DNA from: Babesia bovis T2Bo | Taxonomy: Eukaryota > Apicomplexa > Aconoidasida > Piroplasmida > Babesiidae | DNA: 64,000 nucleotides | Reading direction: 5' to 3' | Assembly: GCF_000165395.2 (NCBI RefSeq) | Contig: NC_067396.1 | Location: forward strand, 1,116,001 to 1,180,000 | Shown here: in pieces, positions 59,601 to 64,000 of the stretch | Layout: each line of letters begins with the position of its first letter | Position numbering within the stretch: the first letter of the stretch is position 1 | Program-made: the position numbers and the translations under genes | Notes under the pieces: model-generated | Database searches by the model: none | What the model saw: the letters and a program-made list of their open reading frames with translations, nothing else | Told to the model about the DNA's origin: nothing

Positions 59601-61362
59601 CTGGTACCGCCAAGCGGTGTCAATGTTATTGCGTCTGGAGGTCTATATTGTCCAAGAACTTGACGCAGCATATGCTGTACATCTTGGTGATACGAATTTA
59701 AGTGGTGACATGGGTCCTAGGGACAGTGTACTCCACACCAGCCCGTGCGGTGAAGTTTGTCTATACGCTATCGGCTCCTGTATCCAGGAAGTGCAATTTG
59801 ACACCAAGATCCCTAAGCCAGACCGTTGTGGTTTTCCGGGAACGCTATCTTCACAGTTCTTTGTTAACATTGCTAGCATCTTTCACCCCGGAGGTATTGG
59901 ATCTATGAGTTCAATAGCTACCCCTAATGAACAAGTGCGCTTCTTTGGGGCCGTCCTTGCTACAATATACGACATGCTGCTATCGGAACCTAAAAGCAGA
60001 GTTGATCTATTTGTAAGTTCATTCAACAGAGGTAGCACTGTAGAATGTCTCTGCCTGGATGAGTCGACATGGAATTTCATACCGAAGGTAACTGAACATA
60101 GTGACCACGATGTACCTATGTCTACGGGTATAGAAAATGGATTATCTAGCATGGAATTGGATAAGCATGTGCCTCTGGATGACCTATCTATACAGCAAGG
60201 TTGCACAAGTTCTAAAATGGCTTCTTGCCCAGAGGATATGCCATTATTAAAAGCATCATGCCAACATACCGTTTCTGCAAAGGGAGCATACGGAAATCAT
60301 ATACCTTCCGGAAGCAGGTGCCTAGATAATGTAGTGGATCCTTTGGTTGCTCTGTGGATATATAGAACTAAAATGCCTGCTTCCAGTAGCACTAACGAGT
60401 TATACACCCATTCTCCAGCGTTACCGCCAACGAAGGATACAACTGATGCCTATTCACCCATGGAATATAGCAGTATATCACCGGATGCATCAATTTTGGA
60501 TGATATGAATCCACAAGTAATCGAGGATACATGTGGACTAAATGACGAAGAAAACGCCCTCCAGAGGCGAGTTATGTCACTGCATGAACACAAGAGTCTA
60601 GTCTCCAAGACAACAGAGGCTAATACTACATGGATGAAATCATTGACAGAAGTAGGTATCGATGAAATAAAAGATCAAGATCCCTATTCGCATATGACTA
60701 AAGATGTCTCTGAAAAAGTTCAAATAATGGAAACCAAGAAGTTTGACCCCGATGTACCAAACAGCGGCAAGTTAGCTCCAGGGAATCTCATATTATATCA
60801 CGGTAATAGGGAATATCGGAAACAAATGACAAGACCATTGAGCTACATGCTGGCAATAAGCGATGAATTGTCGTCACTCGTATCGAGCGTATCCCTAGTA
60901 GAATGTATCGATGTCATGAAGCATGTAGATACCAACCAAATTGTAGATAGGATGAAGCAATATATGCATGGTGATACAAATGAACGCAATATAGCCGTAG
61001 GCTACCTAGGTGAACAATATATATACGAGTTTCTAAAGTCAGTACTCGCTGAAGAAATCGCAGATAACAAGATTACGTTACGTTGGCTCAACGGTAATGA
61101 TGAAAGTGGTCAGCCGTACGATATCCACGTACGTAACCGTAATGGCGAGGAAACATTTATCGAAGTCAAGAGCAGTTGCAGTGCCGTAAAAGACAATTTT
61201 GAAATGAGTTATAAGGAATGGAATTTCACACAACAAATGGGAGCGCGTTATGAAATCTTTCGAGTTACGGGTGTTGGACAACAATGTGTACAGCTATCAC
61301 GATTGGTAAACCCCTATTCATTGTGGCGAGCAGGACGGCTTCGTTTCTGCCTTAGGCTGTAA
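53617..61362 (+). CDS. Giant SWIM zinc finger / GHKL ATPase / DUF3883 protein (NO VEIN-like)
   Basis: A 2,581-residue single-exon product. A SWIM zinc finger lies near the N-terminus (Cys86-x-Cys88-x6-Cys95-x-His97), followed by a long helical region. Residues ~710-990 form a GHKL-type ATPase: the N-box 'LELIQNADDNKYN' (Asn748, with Asp750/Asp751), 'GIVVINNECGF', 'IGSSSKTNS' and the Gly-rich lid 'GQFGLGFKSVF', as in sacsin and plant NO VEIN. The last ~110 residues are DUF3883: 'GYLGEQYIYEFLK', then Asp2502 in 'YDIHV', and Glu2516-Val-Lys2518 in 'FIEVKSS', a PD-(D/E)xK nuclease-like core. The ATPase plus C-terminal DUF3883 pair matches NO VEIN. The N-terminal SWIM domain is an addition. Role unknown; nucleic-acid related by inference. 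Confidence 0.85.
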   Translation: MVQRERNHIYPRDPGPSRKYVIDNLTGYNANDPWLRFLKREPGYQKALGIAQMVGGVYRMDSDPDTYIVYSNTENCRQVDMLFFQCNCPSQRITCSHLLAAAMSNSIGTDYIAKVVIMNQIDRRLFGILQRGDGIPNFCVPRHVAKSFKYLEPNADNTRILLEMLIGMVYRLMLMDYAGSGTANNRTTERIESTREYLDDTSLWSQLSNASKDRTANMHQSLTNSKCDFAQYAVDYFNEGSGDYYDSDDSYFHEGDGVPSVSLHFSVARLFNRLSYYVSSVGNLLRPESKLALRDAVRIILPGAYHILRDEYHMHWLLPNDLAHLEQMLKYLLKSYEKQSVTTIDGYSLALDCIEPMRQRAASFSISMPDIREALRLELMGLPMMSNVYADVNWYGRYQHSLGSMVEFLQTYELNLNMDMTFVTLGNQLIIKVPPISSFDNPWDALTAMVAAVEENDPRVFSGCGITLLALVKQISLLPPLCQLKKAISHIFDPGNNGAKFIASCLIHIPKNVVVAFFNAYIKETVVLASEAFCAIVIELCERVLLGSAPTSVKDSLYLLGIHFNLDVDDAWSQAASSFERRQRQQRILALSTDAVIPTESNSQKQQCIPDLPMESVVDEPFRCDVNSLVEKPAHEPVSPPDVDRVVLSPEEVSTNMDIDYGYTSPVIGNAIDTSSNTAVSSMQLDQGKALIDAIRLYTFGYGILEHLNPEASAIVNNQRKQLERSVRRLSEDLYSSRCHLHLELIQNADDNKYNCPLPEIGFVLDRSGIVVINNECGFTDSDVKALCDIGSSSKTNSSRDLIGQFGLGFKSVFLVTHTPCVFSNGFHFNFSSNPNLQNNVMYLMPHWVDVGTDSNPVSYIQQRLSPQGSNIFGSYVQDFTMRHGNMPGTFIFLPFDKGIEPYDFYASEFRRMECHYLCFLRNLQRISFIICEGTGELITFQRVCASTVHEVSTPGDWSKELHYEVGNRYESSRYTEIELVKSSGTLNQVISRHTSSFLLCCHAFSDRVPDAYSINKKQQNVVTIGIPLNIVDQCSYQVHNVLPVRDYGLGFLVSAKFNLSVSRNAVLVDDAWNIQLMDCVAISFVASVLFASNMAMSAPHWYYSTVRCIPGKHGARDCFARCCNLIQQLLQRVPWVLTASGNNRTVPSATVAVPNMPYQSIQGLYLVDTVRSIIEPTLLEKFCGCYYALVNIGSNDIYDNLVEIGVNDVLDPGFIALLLAQLSNAVERSLPINKQESMLRKFFSGIGSLLSLLARLLQTSDLDQIKQCLLLPNSCGYLMPIDTNTVYVRGPYILGLNKLPFVVCRSIFENKLGLQGYEHRIAAVLEQLGATELTPDNLYQALILKLAACLKYGNKVSLKSVIENGRILLHLISMHLDDLEKLTPDEKNEISSISVVCSDGSLSTLHDIGLKFCPGDNSPYADAYPDLQNYYNNARRLLSKSTLRIKYLSDQYLEGLDNNTTSGPSLIQFRDAINRLGVYSFLTYRRRGVTYDAPEVTCPYYSKALELSAQERGDIENGTSEITDWYTPDMSQLASSLLCGTIKSGHDCITVCIYQVMELEFTLYPQCYAVTSNSVVLGHSVAYYQCRLVPWVPYVTTALGNAISVTPIAVEDDIGISCPLLIHQDPVVSHLFLKPTGNACILDVIEYIAQELSTAHETPLRTSQMIDELSRPIYHRIRKCFSPVALDAITKYPNSVISILGDLYKQLLDRIESSELPLNIVVERFSSKRLIVVCQLPLAPGCKFTALSSGSDQLYIRDSIVKSPTTPPLSQLYAQLPKLEFLWSAIGVSEYLSVSATLGILESLPKRTIAVEHIYTAICCVLHLRHILDETEFKNVLWSRRCIPVTSHRDSVFLEFKGDHVLSHASNITDGNHCLMAPECGLLTIKTEESWNLVNTSSIMDNGKLHLAAAISELPNTRVIAEYVSSCFGGATIHEAWSRILNLLGAIDLADRCSIIPVVDITDANRDTGHYVLCMLLPYIHYYIKHKLGTNYVDWYRQAVSMLLRLEVYIVQELDAAYAVHLGDTNLSGDMGPRDSVLHTSPCGEVCLYAIGSCIQEVQFDTKIPKPDRCGFPGTLSSQFFVNIASIFHPGGIGSMSSIATPNEQVRFFGAVLATIYDMLLSEPKSRVDLFVSSFNRGSTVECLCLDESTWNFIPKVTEHSDHDVPMSTGIENGLSSMELDKHVPLDDLSIQQGCTSSKMASCPEDMPLLKASCQHTVSAKGAYGNHIPSGSRCLDNVVDPLVALWIYRTKMPASSSTNELYTHSPALPPTKDTTDAYSPMEYSSISPDASILDDMNPQVIEDTCGLNDEENALQRRVMSLHEHKSLVSKTTEANTTWMKSLTEVGIDEIKDQDPYSHMTKDVSEKVQIMETKKFDPDVPNSGKLAPGNLILYHGNREYRKQMTRPLSYMLAISDELSSLVSSVSLVECIDVMKHVDTNQIVDRMKQYMHGDTNERNIAVGYLGEQYIYEFLKSVLAEEIADNKITLRWLNGNDESGQPYDIHVRNRNGEETFIEVKSSCSAVKDNFEMSYKEWNFTQQMGARYEIFRVTGVGQQCVQLSRLVNPYSLWRAGRLRFCLRL

Positions 61363-61637
61363 AAGAAATAATAGAATGTGATTTTAAATAATTACGTCAA
61401 ATTAATTCCTATTGCACATAATATCCACTGATCTTATAAAACACAGTCAATAGACACGTACGTATCACTAGAATCCATTTGATTTCATAGCACACATGTA
61501 ACCGTTGAAACATTAGAATAGCATACATTACTTTTTCAACTATGTTCATCGATAAAGTTAACTAGATTCTGACCTTATCCTGCGTATCACCGTCAACAAA
61601 CACACATCTCCTCTTATCACTTGAAATACAGCCATAT

Positions 61638-63426
61638 ATGTATGTTAAACGATATCTAGCGATATTGGCTGGCATTTGGCACGTTGGTGTAATAGAATCC
61701 AAGTTATCTATCAGGGCTCAGAGAACATATACCTTATCTGATGGAGGTGTACAAAGTGGAGCATTTGTAAACAGAGGAAGGTACAACTATATTGCCTCTA
61801 GGAATTATGTACTTGCAAGTAAACATACAATGGGTACTATCAAGGGAGATCACTTTCATTTTGAGCCAATATCCATAGAGCGTGTGGGCAGTGATCCACC
61901 AGAATACAGAGTATTCAGAGTGCCTGTGCCATTGGAAACATCATATACAGCGCCAGGTGATGGTGGTATGTTAACATCTGTGTTGTTTAATGCCTTCCAG
62001 GTGACACTTCACAAGTGGCTCCATCAGAAGCCAATGGGACTCCAATTTACAATTCAGTGCAACAAAATGCTGTTACCGTGAGATCACCATTTAGGCGCTT
62101 TATAGAAAGAAATATTGAGAAGGTAGAAAAGAAAAAGGGCGTACGTATGAGTCTCAACCCTCAAGGAGCCTCCTTGGTTCTAATTGCCCATGGCGACCGT
62201 TCAACTGAAGCTATCAACGAAATGTTGAACATGTGTCGCAAGAGCAATGTTTACAACTTCTATCTGTGTTTTCCTGTACGTGGAGCTGAGTTCCATGGCC
62301 TGTTTGACGAATTCAAGTCACAGGTGAAGCAATGCATTGGTAGGTAAAATTGTATTCTGATACATGATTCCTAGGTCAGAATGTAGCTTATGAAATGAGA
62401 CCACATGTAACCCTAGCGCTGCTAAATCTAGTTACCGATGAGGATCTAGATGCAATTATCAAAGCACTGCAGGCAACTGCAGTGGCGGTATCGCAACTTC
62501 GTGCACCTGACTCCACAAACCAGGGCTACGAAGTACATCTAGAGGGGACTAAATCCATAAAATACAAGGGCAAAGCCGCACGCCGTAGCGTGTTCATGAC
62601 TAATGCACAGCTAAATGAAGCATTAAGTGATATTGCTTATGAGTTCCAGGACAGTGTAAAGCGTGCGATTAATAAGGTTATCAATAAATCAAATGAAGCA
62701 TCACAGCACCAGCGTGCTAAACCTACGAAAAACGTAAGTGAAATTGGTAGAATGACCGAAGCGGAGGCTGCTGCACATGGTATATTCATTACCCCCGGTG
62801 GTAATATAGAAGTGACTTATACCGATATAGAGTTGATGGACCCTAAAGGTGTTATATCAGATGAGCAACTGGACAGCATGATAGCTGAATTACATGGTAG
62901 AAACACGGTTATAGATGAACCCAGCCCAATAGGTCCTGCTGCCAAAACTGGTAACAAGATTCCAACAAAGCTGGAACCTACAAATGAACATGATCAAGGC
63001 ACCCAACTGGACGATCAATCTGATAATGATTATGCCACTGTCTATCGTGAACCTGAGACTATAAACACGGATGAGGAAGTAGATGTACCAGAGTACGATC
63101 CATCAGTCACACATGAATTCCACGTAACATTGCTCAGGAACTCTAATGTAGATAAATTAGGACACTTGGACTTCAAAGGCAATGGATTAGTCAACTGCGT
63201 GGAACTGCGTGCTAGAGGGGCTGAAGTATGCTCCTTCAAGGCCTACACCAAAACACAACTAATGCGCTTTGTAGGCCACAGATATGACGGCAGGCTGCAG
63301 ACAGAGTATGGTGTTAACTACCCAAGTGGTACTGAACAACCTTCTGGCATGTCACATGACCTTGTCACAGATAATGGAGCGAATAAGGAGCATAACGCAG
63401 CGTCACGCTTCGTATTCTGGATATAG
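61638..63426 (+). CDS. Secreted 2H-phosphoesterase-superfamily protein, AKAP7-like (572 aa)
   Basis: Exons 61638-61965, 62001-62339, 62375-63426, with two 35-nt introns. The total of 1,719 coding nt keeps frame. The start 'MYVKRYLAILAGIWHVGVIES' is signal-peptide-like. Exon 2 begins the domain: 'ASLVLIAH...' with a helix. The first H-x-T motif follows, His233-Val-Thr235 in 'RPHVTLALLNLVTDEDLDAI', closely resembling the AKAP7/ASCC1 branch. The second, His472-Val-Thr474 in 'EFHVTLLRNS', is followed by 'GNGLVNCVELRARG'. Two H-x-T motifs define 2H enzymes, which hydrolyse 2',3'-cyclic or 2'-5' phosphodiester bonds. Here they are 239 residues apart, far more than usual, because of a charged low-complexity insert. 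Confidence 0.65.
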
Positions 63427-63671
63427 AATGTTATACATTGGGTTCAGTAACCGATAAGTCGTCTATAACCATGCGATGTTATCACACATGTGTGTTGCTA
63501 GAGGGCTGAGTAATGCTACCTCGATCACGGAGGTATACTCCCCAAAGCAAGAACGGAAGTTCTGGCTTAGAGCACAATCTCACTATTAAAATATGGATTG
63601 ATATAATATCAACTGCGATACATAGCAATGTCTGTAGGTAGTACCGATCATGCCTCATGGCTAACTTGTCA
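63427..63671. other. Convergent intergenic region with two stable-looking hairpins
   Basis: Between the stops of the 2H-phosphoesterase and RNase H2A genes. Hairpin 1 is at about 63517-63535 (TACCTC pairing with GAGGTA around a seven-base loop). Hairpin 2 is at about 63545-63568 (AAGC-A-AGAAC pairing with GTTCT-G-GCTT around a GGAA tetraloop of the GNRA class). They could be 3'-UTR structures or a small RNA. No known family was recognised. Confidence 0.4.
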
Positions 63672-64000
63672 TTAAAGTTCCTTGATGTCCTTTAGCAAGC
63701 TGAACGGAGGCCAGCGGACCTCATGCAGTTGACGAGCACGGTCAGATTCCTCCTCTTCGGAATCGGGATCGTACCATTCAAAAGGTACAGCACGCGTTTC
63801 ATCATCCAAAATGCTCTTAGCAGTGGACCAGCTTACACGTACAAAGGACGAGAACCCAAATAAACGGTCTAGATGTGAAGATAGAAATTGCTTTGTCACG
63901 GGATCTCCGGGATAGCCAGAACCCACATCCACGCGTTCAGGCGAATCCTTGAACCAACTGTCAATAATGTTGTCACGAATGACCTTCGCAACAATGGACG
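63672..64000 (-). CDS. Ribonuclease H2 subunit A, C-terminal part (5' end outside window)
   Basis: The minus-strand frame is open from the right edge to the stop at 63672. The visible ~108 residues begin 'SIVAKVIRD', then 'GSGYPGDP', then 'FGFSSFVRVSWSTAKSIL', the conserved tail of the eukaryotic type-2 RNase H catalytic subunit. The Asp of 'VIRD' is a catalytic residue in this family. The enzyme removes ribonucleotides and RNA primers from DNA. The last 30 residues are acidic (DPDSEEEES) and lineage-specific. An internal GTG is not a start: homology continues upstream of it to the edge. Confidence 0.9.
   Translation of the reverse strand, partial: SIVAKVIRDNIIDSWFKDSPERVDVGSGYPGDPVTKQFLSSHLDRLFGFSSFVRVSWSTAKSILDDETRAVPFEWYDPDSEEEESDRARQLHEVRWPPFSLLKDIKEL

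Noticed and set aside
1..64000. CRISPR arrays, insertion sequences, prophage or retroelements
   Set aside because: No regularly spaced repeats, terminal inverted repeats, integrase, transposase or reverse transcriptase motifs were seen. The DNA is intron-bearing eukaryotic.

Overview
The window is nuclear DNA from an apicomplexan parasite, most likely a piroplasm (Babesia/Theileria group). The evidence is a very gene-dense layout, introns almost all 32-40 nt long, a fused P4-ATPase/guanylate cyclase, a CPW-WPC family protein, and a nucleus-encoded bacterial-type uS14 and a RuvX/YqgF protein, both with secretory leaders that suggest apicoplast targeting. No tRNA, rRNA, mobile element or CRISPR array was recognised.

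Layout. 1-8.3 kb: the end of a serine-rich protein, a seven-exon mitochondrial-type repeat protein, a small ORF overlapping ATP11, an OCIA-domain-like protein, and a run of three overlapping ORFs including a YqgF-like protein. 8.5-17.2 kb (minus strand): TRAPPC10/Trs130-like, adrenodoxin reductase and an FG nucleoporin, packed head to tail with a 6-nt gap and then a 32-nt overlap. 17.4-20 kb: uS14 and a PPM1G-like PP2C phosphatase. 20-22 kb: a gene-poor stretch with a GC-rich island. 22-28 kb: a six-TM protein, a coiled-coil protein with an RVKF motif, a PP2A-type phosphatase catalytic subunit, URM1, a four-TM protein and a small ORF. 28.1-35.4 kb: the single-exon guanylate cyclase. 37-45 kb: a small ORF overlapping an ELMO-domain gene, a Pcf11-like zinc-finger protein, a GRIP/GRAB-type golgin, a small ORF overlapping RPC5, and a small two-exon gene. 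45.4-51 kb: a seven-exon kelch gene, a five-exon unknown gene, a ten-exon CPW-WPC gene hidden in short exons, and a four-exon basic protein. 51.2-52.7 kb: hexokinase. 53.6-61.4 kb: a 2,581-residue protein with a SWIM zinc finger, a GHKL ATPase and a C-terminal DUF3883 nuclease-like domain. 61.6-63.4 kb: a 2H-phosphoesterase with a signal peptide. The 3' part of RNase H2 subunit A runs off the right edge.

Most genes are housekeeping: Golgi traffic (TRAPPC10, golgin), mitochondrion (ATP11, adrenodoxin reductase, OCIA-like, repeat protein), plastid (uS14, perhaps YqgF), nuclear RNA work (RPC5, Pcf11-like, FG nucleoporin, RNase H2A) and signalling (guanylate cyclase, PP2C, PP2A). The most unusual feature is architectural. 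Same-strand neighbours repeatedly overlap at the stop/start (three overlaps of 14-35 nt involving well-supported genes, two with an ATGA junction) or abut within 6-53 nt, and convergent neighbours end within 2-22 nt or overlap. Exon structures were read by eye from GT/AG sites, frame continuity and family homology. Each spliced model keeps its frame and has a total length divisible by three, but none is backed by transcript data.
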